From UBA8079 sp965205535 (lineage in GTDB: Bacteria; Pseudomonadota; Alphaproteobacteria; UBA6615): DNA of 64,000 nt. The position numbers were made by a program, and so were the translations under genes. Each line of letters starts with the position of its first letter. Within the stretch, counting starts at the first letter, position 1. The notes under the pieces were generated by a model. It did no database searches. It saw nothing but the letters and a program-made list of their open reading frames with translations, and was not told the DNA's origin. This document shows positions 7,635 to 14,944 of the stretch, piece by piece. The DNA is taken from the NCBI GenBank assembly GCA_965205535.1, contig CBDBHH010000005.1:1860001-1924000 (forward strand), written 5' to 3'.

Positions 7635-8101
7635 CAGACGTCGCCGGCCTTCACGAAGCGGGCATAGGCAAAGACACCGCGTACGCCGCCGATCGACAGC
7701 AGCAGCGGGACCATCAGGATCGTCGCCTGGACCCGCTGGAGCGTGGCCTGCAGGTCCACCTCGTGGGCGCGCGAGGTGACGACGAACATGTCGAAGAGCA
7801 CGAGGATCAGAATCGTGATCGCGGCCGCGCGGGACCCTTTCCAGTTGGCCGTCGCAAGGCCGACATAGATCAACGCGATGAAGAGTTGGATGGTGGCCGG
7901 AATAAGCCGGTCGCCGCCGGTCACGCTCGGGTCGCCGGAGAGCTGGATCAGGATGACCGCGCCGAGCAGGAAATGCATCGCGACCATGATCCACGCTGCG
8001 AAGGTGCCGTTGCGCAGGGCCTGGAGCGCCTGATCGGGCGTGTTTGTGAGCGGATAGAAAATGCGCTGCAGCAGCGCCAGGATTTTGCCCGTGAACGACA
8101 T
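7634..8101 (-). CDS. Four-helix membrane protein of unknown function
   Basis: 155 residues from ATG 8101. About four TM helices can be seen (FAAWIMVAMHFLLGAVILIQL, LIPATIQLFIALIYVGLATA, AAAITILILVLFDMFVV, and the C-terminal ILMVPLLLSIGGVRGVFAYA). No catalytic motif or family is recognised. A longer TTG-started version (to 8149) is possible but has no better ribosome-binding site. It is coupled to the downstream Sel1-repeat gene by a one-base overlap, so the two probably act together at the cell envelope. Divergent from the proline-rich phage gene at 8180. Confidence 0.65.
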   Translation of the reverse strand: MSFTGKILALLQRIFYPLTNTPDQALQALRNGTFAAWIMVAMHFLLGAVILIQLSGDPSVTGGDRLIPATIQLFIALIYVGLATANWKGSRAAAITILILVLFDMFVVTSRAHEVDLQATLQRVQATILMVPLLLSIGGVRGVFAYARFVKAGDV

Positions 8102-8179
8102 GGGTCGATCCAAGCACCGACGCCGGTTTCGGGCAATGCCCCAGATCAATTTTCGCCGATTAAAACAGGAGACCTGACC

Positions 8180-8401
8180 ATGAGCGCCGTCTTTTCGAGA
8201 CCTCCGCCGCCACCCCCGCCGCCGCCGGCCCCGACCCGTGATGACCCGGCGGTAGAGGCGGCCCGCAAACGAGCGGTGACCGCTGCGCGCAACGCGCGTG
8301 GCCGGTCGGCCACGGTGTTGACCGGGAACCGCGGGCTGGCGGGCCGCACCGGGCTTTCGAGCGACACGCCGATCACCAAGAAAACACTATTGGGAGCATG
8401 A
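8180..8401 (+). CDS. Small proline-rich phage protein
   Basis: 73 residues, ATG 8180 with ACAGGAG at good spacing. It starts with an uninterrupted run of nine prolines (codons mainly CCG), then a basic helical stretch and a conserved-looking end with GRSATVLTGNRGLAG and TKKTLLGA. Short proteins with this (G)R-(S/A)-T-(I/V)-LTG ... KKTLLG signature occur next to portal or capsid genes in many podoviruses and siphoviruses; function unknown, perhaps a minor virion protein. The polyproline run should stall ribosomes without EF-P. It ends five bases before the next gene. Confidence 0.65.
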   Translation: MSAVFSRPPPPPPPPPAPTRDDPAVEAARKRAVTAARNARGRSATVLTGNRGLAGRTGLSSDTPITKKTLLGA

Positions 8402-8405
8402 TGAG

Positions 8406-8718
8406 ATGAGCACACCGATCAAGATTCAGGCCGCGGGGGTTTACCTGCAGGCCACGAGCAGTGCGGGCGACCGGGTCGCCATGCCCGGCTTCGGCGCCGG
8501 GGCGCAGGTGCTGGTCTACAACGACAGTGCCGCGCTGGCCTTCGTCGAATTCGGCACCAGCGATGTGGCCGCCACCGGGGGGGACGTCCGCGCCGGACAT
8601 CCCCGTGCCGCCGGGCGCGATGCTGGCCCTGACGCGGCCGGCCTGGGCGACCCATGTGTCGGGCATCACCAACGCGGACACGGCGGATTTGTATTTCGCA
8701 TTCGGGGAGGGCGCGTAG
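8406..8718 (+). pseudogene. Small phage structural protein, split by a frameshift in a G7 run
   Basis: From ATG 8406 the frame encodes MSTPIKIQAAGVYLQATSS and continues coherently to VAATG at the seven-G run 8577-8583. After it the original frame becomes low-complexity, while the +1-shifted frame continues as PDIPVPPGAMLALTRPAW to a TAG at 8716-8718, directly abutting the next ATG. With six Gs the product would be a single 103-residue protein. The cause may be a real indel, a sequencing error in the homopolymer, or programmed slippage. The protein type is an uncharacterised phage structural or decoration protein, judged only by context. Confidence 0.65.
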
Positions 8719-9165
8719 ATGGGACTGAAGGCACAGAACCGGCTGATCGCCGGCGCCCCGGACTATGAAAGCGGAAGCTGGACCCCGACGATCGCCGGCG
8801 CGACGGTGGCGGGGACGCAGACGTATGCGGTGCAGAATGGGACGTATGTGAAGATCGGGAAAGTTGTTCTCGCCTGGGCGACGATTGCGATGTCAGCAAA
8901 GGATGGCGCGACGTCGGGCAATCTCTTGATCGCCGGATTGCCCTATCCGTCGGGATCAGGTCAAGCGTCAGTAACTAACATAGTCGCGAAAGTAGAGCTG
9001 CCTTCAGGTTACTCGCAGTTCATCATTCGAGTGCGCGGAAGCGGAAATAACGACGCGATTCTCGGGGCGATTGGCGACAACGTTCCATCGGTGAGCATCA
9101 CCGCCGCGAGTCTGAACAGTAACTCAGAGTTCACGACGACGCTGGTTTACCAAACCTCTGCATAG
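8719..9165 (+). CDS. Short tail-fibre/receptor-binding-like phage protein
   Basis: 148 residues; ATG 8719 follows the previous stop directly. Gly/Ser/Thr-rich and beta-predicted. The N-terminal GSWTPTIAG with QNGTYVKIGKVVLAWATI resembles the repeated GTWTP...YTKIG module seen in phage tail-fibre and appendage proteins. Such modules sit at the tip of the virion and bind the host surface. It is much shorter than a usual fibre, so it may be an accessory tip protein or a remnant. Its 3' end overlaps the convergent broken sulfotransferase by 35 bp, showing that the minus-strand cassette was joined right at the end of this gene. Confidence 0.55.
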   Translation: MGLKAQNRLIAGAPDYESGSWTPTIAGATVAGTQTYAVQNGTYVKIGKVVLAWATIAMSAKDGATSGNLLIAGLPYPSGSGQASVTNIVAKVELPSGYSQFIIRVRGSGNNDAILGAIGDNVPSVSITAASLNSNSEFTTTLVYQTSA

Positions 9166-9808
9166 CCCAGTTGTACAGATCGAGGTCGTACGTGTTCCGC
9201 TCGCTGATTAGGTGTCTGGCCTCTGGTGAGGGTGGTTCTTTGTGCGGGGTAACGTTAACCGGGCCGAGGTTCGGCAGATTGGAGAACGCCGGAATCTCAC
9301 GGAGTTCCGTGAGGTCTTTAGATAGGGTCTCGTAGCAGCCAACCCAGGCGGCGCTATCGAGAGTTCGTTTTGCGTTGTCGAGTGCAGTGACTAAGTCGGC
9401 ATCAAAGTCCAAAACGTGAGCCCCGAGCTGGCGGGTCATTCAGTTCGAGTGACCCCTTGCTAAATCTGCTTCGGGAAGACCGTACATACTTTCGATTGAG
9501 TGCTGGCGAGTAAGGATTTCATCAGGGCCGCCCGCAAATTCTTCGCGTGTTCGAAGATACCAGTAAGACGAAACACATCTGTCAACAGGGTCCCGCAGCA
9601 CGGTTAAAGTCTTGCGGTTTGGGAAATAGCTCATTCTGTCGGTGTAGCTGATGTGCCCCGCAAGAAGACCATAGTGGTCTATTGGAATGGGCCGCCATTC
9701 TGGGCCGATGGGTGGGCTGACACTTTCGCTGCCGAGGGAAGTTTGGAATGCCTCTCGCAGTGCTAGCCCCGCGGTCTTTGGGATGTGGAGAAAGGCGTAC
9801 TTGTCCAC
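9131..9808 (-). pseudogene. Sulfotransferase-family gene interrupted by an in-frame TGA
   Basis: From ATG 9808 the protein starts MDKYAFLHIPKTAGLALREA (the HIPKTAG phosphosulfate loop of the heparan-sulfate/Sulfotransfer_2-like family) and has KTLTVLRDPVDRCVSSYWY (3'-phosphate site). After residue 122 a TGA (9440-9442) stops it, and the same frame continues immediately with ATG as MTRQLGAHVLDFDADLVTAL, the expected C-terminal half. The whole reads as one 226-codon gene with one nonsense mutation. Products would be a truncated protein, unless the stop is read through or the second half is re-initiated. It is the last gene of the minus-strand cassette. Confidence 0.8.
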
Positions 9809-9815
9809 TTCAAAA

Positions 9816-10496
9816 TTACCCGGATTCCATCAGTTCATTTACAGCCGAGGCTTGCCGCGCCGAGAGTTCATCTTTGTGTGATCCGACGACACCGCGGCGA
9901 AAAAGGGTGTCATCGCCCCTTTCGGGAATAACGGGTTCCCGGATTTCCAGGCCGTGGAATTCGCCCACCTTCAAAACCGTTTCCTGCGGGTGTCGCACGA
10001 GATCCTCATACTGGATTATCTGCACGTCCACGCGCGTTTCCGCCAGCCAACGTTCGCGCCATGCGAGGATGCGTGGCAGATAGGTCTCGATCAGCGAATC
10101 GAGGGCCGCGTCGCGTTCCAGATCATAGTAGTTCTCTGCGACAAGGCCGGCCGCGAAGAATTGTCGGCGGTTCCAGCTTTCAGGGGCGAAACGCGGTTGA
10201 TAGAGGAAGTGCCAGAAGCTCACCACGACGTCCCGCGGGTCTCTCAAAAGTAGTGTGAGCCGATCGATGCCGGCCTGTGTGAGCATGTTGATATTGAAGT
10301 CGTCGGCAGGCATGTGCTCGCCGCTAATTGCATTGGGACATTCCATAAATTTCCAGAGAAGATCTGGCGATACCTGCTGGACTAGCGGGCACGGCGTACA
10401 GAATCCCATGAACTCCAGGTCGGCTGAGAGCATTAGGGATTTGCGCAGAAGATGCGTTCCACTTTTCGGCATGGTGACGAGTACGACGTTTGGCAT
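9816..10496 (-). CDS. Sulfotransferase (PAPS-dependent)
   Basis: 226 residues, intact. It has the 5'-phosphosulfate-binding loop VTMPKSGTHLLRKS at the N-terminus, the 3'-phosphate-binding LLLRDPRDVVVSFWHFLY near residue 83, and a C-terminal GVVGSHKDELS equivalent to the family GxxGxWK/KD motif. It should transfer a sulfonyl group from PAPS to a hydroxyl of a carbohydrate, lipid or small molecule; the acceptor is unknown. It lies 7 bp upstream of the broken sulfotransferase and 8 bp downstream of the oxygenase-like gene, forming a three-gene minus-strand operon within the phage structural genes. Not a normal podovirus component. Confidence 0.85.
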   Translation of the reverse strand: MPNVVLVTMPKSGTHLLRKSLMLSADLEFMGFCTPCPLVQQVSPDLLWKFMECPNAISGEHMPADDFNINMLTQAGIDRLTLLLRDPRDVVVSFWHFLYQPRFAPESWNRRQFFAAGLVAENYYDLERDAALDSLIETYLPRILAWRERWLAETRVDVQIIQYEDLVRHPQETVLKVGEFHGLEIREPVIPERGDDTLFRRGVVGSHKDELSARQASAVNELMESG

Positions 10497-10504
10497 GCTG
10501 AACT

Positions 10505-11422
10505 TCAGTTCGCTTGTTCTGGCGCGGGGATGTCGACGTGGAATGACATGCGCTCTGCATAGGCCGCCGACGCACCTGGGTTTTCGTCGGACGCCGCTTT
10601 TCCGAGGGCTCTAATTTCGTCCTCCAGCCAGCCGACGACCATTGGGTCCCGGCTCGCGCGGCGCCGGTGCACCTCGTACTGAACATGGGGAAGGCCGAAC
10701 AAATCCTGGACGAGATCGCGCGGTGCCGTGGCGTGGCAGCGCACCACGCGCCGACGGCGAACGGGTTGCGGTTCGCCGGGAGCGGCCGGGGGCAGTACGC
10801 CGTGGTAGGAGATCGGGCAATCGAGGAAGCTCAACATCCGGTCCGACTTGAAATCCGCGGTCACCACGGGTTTCAGGTTCTCCATATCGTCCCACTGGAG
10901 CGTCTGGGCAGCGATCTGTGCCATGCTGCCAGGGTCCTTGTCGGGCGTTAGTCCGGGTGTCCCGTAGAGCGTGGTGCCGGGCACATATCCATCGCCGGCA
11001 TCGATGTAGATGAGGCTGGTGAAAAGCCAGGTCGGATCATGCCAGTGGTGGGTGTGGATTTCACGGTCGGCGAAATCCGGATGTGCCTCCATCAGGCGAA
11101 CGGCGAAATTCACCGACGTCAGGAGATCGCCGAACTTGGCGCTGTAGAAATGCGCGAACCGCTCGAAGGTCTCGCGATAGAGCGGAAGCAGGGCCTGGTG
11201 GGTGAACGACGACCAGAACGTGCGGGCATCGTCCGGAAGCTGATCCCACTGGGTCGGCAGCATGAACATCGCGTTGCCGGGAATTCCGGATTCGCTGAAC
11301 TGTCCGGGCGCCGGCCAGGCGGCGTCGATCTGATCCAGCAGGTCCACCGGTAGCAAATCATCGACCACAAAATGCGGGAACGGCTGCTGCTCGAGCGGGT
11401 GCGATGAGATTTTCTGTGCCAT
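10505..11422 (-). CDS. 2OG-Fe(II) oxygenase-like protein
   Basis: 305 residues from ATG 11422. The central part carries HTHHWHDPTWLFTSLIYI, which supplies the HxD iron ligands, then GTTLYGTPGL; a distal His is in CPISYHGVLPP, followed by an Arg-rich RRRRVVRCH strand that could bind 2-oxoglutarate. This is the double-stranded beta-helix pattern of prolyl-hydroxylase-like oxygenases. It would hydroxylate a protein or saccharide using 2-oxoglutarate and O2. It is the first gene of the cassette shared with two sulfotransferase genes, and its start is divergent from the portal gene, with about 94 bp between them that must hold both promoters or the portal read-through. Confidence 0.65.
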   Translation of the reverse strand: MAQKISSHPLEQQPFPHFVVDDLLPVDLLDQIDAAWPAPGQFSESGIPGNAMFMLPTQWDQLPDDARTFWSSFTHQALLPLYRETFERFAHFYSAKFGDLLTSVNFAVRLMEAHPDFADREIHTHHWHDPTWLFTSLIYIDAGDGYVPGTTLYGTPGLTPDKDPGSMAQIAAQTLQWDDMENLKPVVTADFKSDRMLSFLDCPISYHGVLPPAAPGEPQPVRRRRVVRCHATAPRDLVQDLFGLPHVQYEVHRRRASRDPMVVGWLEDEIRALGKAASDENPGASAAYAERMSFHVDIPAPEQAN

Positions 11423-11516
11423 CGCGCAACTCTATCTGAACATGCGCGCGGGTCACAACGCGCGGATGCTGCGCGCTCGCCAGATCACGAATTCAAACAA
11501 CAGGAGAACCACGCAT

Positions 11517-13058
11517 ATGGGCGTTTCCGTGAACGACATCCTGCGCCAATGGGACGAGGTGGCCGCGGGCCGTGCCGGGTTCCAGTCGGTCTGGCAGGAG
11601 ATCGCCGACCATCTGCTCGGCCGGCGCGATTTCACCGGCGCGGGCACGCCCGGGCGCAAGCGCATGGCGCGTATCTATGACACGACCGGGCTGCAGGCCG
11701 CCGACCTTCTGGCCGCCGCGTTGCATTCGTTCCTGACCAACCCGGCGCTGCGCTGGTTCGGGCTGCGGCCGGAGGATTCGGCCCTGGCGGCGGATGAGAC
11801 GGTGCAGGCGTGGTTGGGCCAGGCGGAGGATGCCGTGTATGCGGCGTTCAATGCGCCCGACGCGAACTTCGCGCCGCAGATCCACGAGGTCTATCTCGAC
11901 CAGGTGGCGTTCGGCACGGCCGCACTCTATGTGGGCGACCGGCCGGGGCGGGGGTTGCTGTTTTCCGCCCGGCCGCTTGGCGAGATCCATGTTGCGGAGA
12001 ATGCCGAAGGCCGCGTCGACACGGTGTTTCGCCGGTTCCGGTTTACCGCGCGCCAGGCGCATCAGGCCTGGGGCGCGGCGGCGGGCAAGGGCGTGACCGA
12101 GGCGTTGGCGGCGGGGAAGGGCGTGACCGAGGCGTTGGCGGCGGGGAAGGGCGAGCGGAGTTTTGCCTTCCTGCATTGCGTAAAGCCGCGCATGGACGCA
12201 GAGAATATCGGCCGGCAGGAGGCGTTCGCGTTTGGCTCCTATTACGTGAACCTGGATGAGCGCGCGCTGGTGGCCGCCGGCGGCTATCACGAGATGCCCT
12301 ACATGGTGCCGCGCTGGTCGAAGGATGCGGGCGAGATCTACGGGCGCGCGCCGGGCTGGAACGCGCTGCCGGACCAGAAGATGCTCAACGAGATGAGCAA
12401 GACCATCCTCAAGGCCGCACAGAAGGCGGTCGACCCGCCGCTGCTGATCGCCGATGACGGGGTGGTCATGCCGCTGCGCACCCAGCCGGGCGGGATCAAC
12501 GTGGTGCGGGCCGGCGCGCTGTCGCAAGACCCGTTGCGGCCATTGCCCGTGGCGCCGCGGATCGATATCGGGCTGGAGATGATGGAGCAGCGCAGGGAGG
12601 CCGTGCGCGCGGCCTTCCATCACAGCCTGCTGCAGCTGTTCCAGGACCCGCGGATGAGCGCCACCCAGGTGCTGCAGCTGGTGCAGGAAATGCAGCGGCT
12701 GATGGGCCCGATGCTGGGCCGCCAGCAGGCAGAGCTGCTGGAGCCGATGATCGAGCGGGTGTTCGGGATCTTGCTGCGGGCCGGGATGTTGCCGCCCCTG
12801 CCTGATGCCTTGTTGGGCGTGCCGCTGCGCGTGGATCACGTCTCGCCGATCGCGCGCGCGCAAAAAGCGGGCGACGCCCAGGCGGTGCTGCGAACCCTGG
12901 AGGCGGCCGAGGCGATGGCGACGATCGACCCGCAGGTGACCGATCTGATCGACCCCGATGCGGGCCTGCGCCTGATCGCCGAGGCCAACGGCGTGCCGGC
13001 GAAGGCCCTGCGTGGTGCAGAGGATGTGGCGACGCTGCGTGCGCTGCGGGCGGTCTAG
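11517..13058 (+). CDS. Phage head-to-tail connector / portal protein
   Basis: 513 residues from ATG 11517, preceded by CAGGAG. Typical podovirus-type portal (head-to-tail connecting protein family): N-terminal LRQWDEVAAGRAGFQSVWQEIADHLL, then KRMARIYDTTGLQAADLLAAAL, a central wing/stem with WSKDAGEIYGRAPG and LNEMSKTILKAAQKAVDPPLL, and a C-terminal helical region near ATQVLQLVQEMQRLMGPMLGR. The portal forms the dodecameric ring at one capsid vertex through which DNA is pumped. A perfect 30-bp tandem duplication (12091-12150) inserts ten extra residues near residue 200. Otherwise the length is normal and the frame intact. Confidence 0.9.
   Translation: MGVSVNDILRQWDEVAAGRAGFQSVWQEIADHLLGRRDFTGAGTPGRKRMARIYDTTGLQAADLLAAALHSFLTNPALRWFGLRPEDSALAADETVQAWLGQAEDAVYAAFNAPDANFAPQIHEVYLDQVAFGTAALYVGDRPGRGLLFSARPLGEIHVAENAEGRVDTVFRRFRFTARQAHQAWGAAAGKGVTEALAAGKGVTEALAAGKGERSFAFLHCVKPRMDAENIGRQEAFAFGSYYVNLDERALVAAGGYHEMPYMVPRWSKDAGEIYGRAPGWNALPDQKMLNEMSKTILKAAQKAVDPPLLIADDGVVMPLRTQPGGINVVRAGALSQDPLRPLPVAPRIDIGLEMMEQRREAVRAAFHHSLLQLFQDPRMSATQVLQLVQEMQRLMGPMLGRQQAELLEPMIERVFGILLRAGMLPPLPDALLGVPLRVDHVSPIARAQKAGDAQAVLRTLEAAEAMATIDPQVTDLIDPDAGLRLIAEANGVPAKALRGAEDVATLRALRAV
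12091..12150. repeat. Perfect 30-bp tandem duplication inside the portal gene
   Basis: Two identical consecutive 30-bp units beginning gcgtgaccgaggcgttggcg encode GVTEALAAGK twice, in frame. The unit sits in the Ala/Gly-rich linker near residues 192-211, between well-conserved parts of the portal. This is consistent with recent slippage duplication. Confidence 0.9.
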
Positions 13059-13242
13059 GCCAGAACGAAAACCCCGGCCAGCCCGCCGCCCGGTCAAAGC
13101 CGGGTGCGCGGGTCCGGTGACCTGCCCGAAAGCCGGGCCGCCCGACGCGGGCGCAAAACAGCGAGACGGGTCCGCCGCCTTTTCGAGGTGCGGGCAGCCC
13201 TTCGTCAGTCTCCCCAACTTTCACAACTGATGGAGGACGGAT

Positions 13243-14124
13243 ATGTCCGTCGAGATCACGACTGCCCTCCGGCAGGAATATAAATCCGGCATCGAGATGC
13301 TGGTGCAGCAGATGAGTTCGCAGATGCGCGGCGCGGTGCGCGAGGAGGCGATCAGTTCCAAGCGCGCCTTCTTTGACCAGGTGGGTGCGGTGGCGGCCAC
13401 CGAGGCGACGGAGCGACATGGCGACACCCAGTATGTGTCGACACCCCACAAGCGACGTTCGGTGGCGGCCAAGACCTATCGGGTGGCCGACCTGGTGGAT
13501 GTACCGGACCTGATCCGGACCCTCAACGACCCGACGAATGCCTATTCCCAGGCCTTCGCGGCGGCACTGAACCGGGCGATTGACCGGGAGATCGCCACGG
13601 CCGCGCTCGGCAACGCCTACACCGGCGAGACCGGGACCAACGCGGTGACCCTGCCCGCGGGCCAGAAACTCGCGGCCGGTGGTGCGGGCTTCACGCTGGC
13701 AAAACTTCGGTCCGCGATGAAGCTGTTCAAGGCGAACAACGCGATCATGCCGGGTGATGATCTGTACGTGGCCTGGACCTCGGCCCAGGAGGACGAGTTC
13801 ATGGACACGAACGAGGTCAAATCCGTCGATTACAACACCCAGAAGGTGCTGGTGTCGGGCGGGGTCGAGGGCTTCTACGGGTTCAAGTTCATCCGCCTGG
13901 AAGACGCCGCCGACGGGGTGTTGCTGCCCAAGAGCGGCAGCACGCGGTCGTGTTTCGCCTGGGCCAAGTCGGGGCTTCTGCTCGGGCTGGGACAGGACAT
14001 CACGGCCAAGATCGACCCGCTGCCGAACAAGAACTACGCGGTGCAGGTCTACGCTTCCATGGATATCGGGGCGACCCGGATGCAGGAAGAGAAAATCGTG
14101 CAGATCGACTGCGTGGAGGGGTGA
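13243..14124 (+). CDS. Phage major capsid protein
   Basis: 293 residues, ATG 13243 after GGAGGACGGAT. Typical of the podovirus capsid family found downstream of this type of portal: an N-terminal helical arm (TALRQEYKSGIEMLVQQMSS), then THKRRSVAAKTYRVADLVD-like core segments (seen as TPHKRRSVAAKTYRVADLVD), ATAALGNAYTGETGTNAVTL, YVAWTSAQEDEFMDTNEV, and a C-terminal QVYASMDIGATRMQEEKIVQ. It builds the icosahedral head. It is separated from the portal by 184 bp with no gene; the scaffold normally found between them is not there but lies about 5 kb downstream. Followed by REP elements. Confidence 0.88.
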   Translation: MSVEITTALRQEYKSGIEMLVQQMSSQMRGAVREEAISSKRAFFDQVGAVAATEATERHGDTQYVSTPHKRRSVAAKTYRVADLVDVPDLIRTLNDPTNAYSQAFAAALNRAIDREIATAALGNAYTGETGTNAVTLPAGQKLAAGGAGFTLAKLRSAMKLFKANNAIMPGDDLYVAWTSAQEDEFMDTNEVKSVDYNTQKVLVSGGVEGFYGFKFIRLEDAADGVLLPKSGSTRSCFAWAKSGLLLGLGQDITAKIDPLPNKNYAVQVYASMDIGATRMQEEKIVQIDCVEG

Positions 14125-14213
14125 ATTTTGTTTGTCCCTTCGCCTGCTCCCGCCGAACGCGACACAGCATCTTGTCGGGAATGCGAAGGGGTTTCCCTTC
14201 ACTCATGAGAGAA

Positions 14214-14335
14214 CCCTCGTCCTTCGAGACGCCCGCTTTGCGGGCTCCTCAGGATGAGGGTTTTTGGTTTTACCCACCGCCTCGTCCTGAGGAGCATCCC
14301 TTCACGTTGAAGGGATGCGTCTCGAAGGGCGGGGT
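14214..14335. repeat. Pair of inverted REP-like palindromes between capsid and next phage gene
   Basis: Unit 1 (14214-14260) reads ccctcgtccttcgagacg, a GC hairpin, then ctcctcaggatgaggg. Unit 2 (14278-14335) is the same element in reverse orientation (cctcgtcctgaggagc ... gcgtctcgaaggg). This sequence type is a widespread alphaproteobacterial extragenic palindrome. The first unit is followed by a T-rich run and may end the capsid transcript. Finding host-type REPs inside a phage operon suggests long residence in the chromosome. Confidence 0.85.
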
Positions 14336-14366
14336 TTCGCGAGTTCATTGAGAAAGGAGGTGGCCG

Positions 14367-14855
14367 ATGGCCATCACAACCGAAAACAGCACCCAGTTTG
14401 CCAACACACTGGCGGATCCGCGGGTGCAGAACGACACCCATGAAGCCCATGGGCGGCTGCGATTTGCGCGGTTTAATTTTACCCAGGGCGCGGCGGCTGG
14501 CGATGCCGGGTCGATCGCGCGGCTGGTGAAGCTACCAAAAGGAAAAGTGCGGGTGGTCCTGCCCCTGTCGCGGGTGGCGCATTCCGCACTGGGCGCCAGC
14601 CGCACCCTCGATCTGGGCTGGGAGGCGCATGTCGCCGACGACGGATCGGGCGACGTTGCCGCCGACCCCAACGGCCTCGATGACGGGGTCGCGGTGAATA
14701 TCGCAGGCGCGTTTACGCCGGGCGGCACGCTGGGCGGCGACGAGACGAAGCTGTTCGAGAGCCTCGACGGCGTCGTCGTGACGGGCCAGGTCAACGACGG
14801 GACGATCCCGGCGGGTGCCACCCTGGACGGCTATCTCGCCTACGTCATGGACTGA
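14367..14855 (+). CDS. Small phage head protein (decoration-like), unknown function
   Basis: 162 residues, ATG 14367 with AAAGGAGG. Beta-rich with SIARLVKLPKGKVRVVLPLS and LDLGWEAHVADDGSG. It follows the capsid gene, where decoration or cement proteins, or uncharacterised conserved proteins paired with this capsid type, usually lie. No catalytic motif. It is bounded upstream by the REP pair and downstream by a strong intrinsic terminator, so it forms its own transcription unit or the end of the head operon. Confidence 0.6.
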   Translation: MAITTENSTQFANTLADPRVQNDTHEAHGRLRFARFNFTQGAAAGDAGSIARLVKLPKGKVRVVLPLSRVAHSALGASRTLDLGWEAHVADDGSGDVAADPNGLDDGVAVNIAGAFTPGGTLGGDETKLFESLDGVVVTGQVNDGTIPAGATLDGYLAYVMD

Positions 14856-14874
14856 CGTTCCAACCATGATTTGC

Positions 14875-14918
14875 GGGGCGCTTGTTTCCTTCAACGGAAA
14901 CGAGCGCCCCGTTTTCTT
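14875..14918 (+). terminator. Strong intrinsic terminator between head and tail genes
   Basis: 15-bp stem GGGGCGCTTGTTTCC / GGAAACGAGCGCCCC (one G-T pair), 6-nt loop, followed by GTTTTCTTT. The tail adaptor ATG is only about 26 nt further on, so this hairpin lies in the immediate 5' leader of the next gene. Confidence 0.85.
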
Positions 14919-14944
14919 TCCTGATTCTTCTCCGGAGACTTCCA

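Noticed and set aside
8406..9165. Diversity-generating retroelement target (variable tail tip)
   Set aside because: No reverse transcriptase, template repeat or accessory gene found anywhere in the window.
12496..14202. Long open frame (568 codons) on the minus strand over the portal/capsid genes
   Set aside because: It is antisense to two clear phage genes, crosses the intergenic gap and REPs, has no recognisable domain and arises from high GC with few stops.
14214..14335. CRISPR-like repeat or transposon end
   Set aside because: Only two units in inverted orientation, no spacers, no transposase or target duplication; they match REP-like palindromes better.
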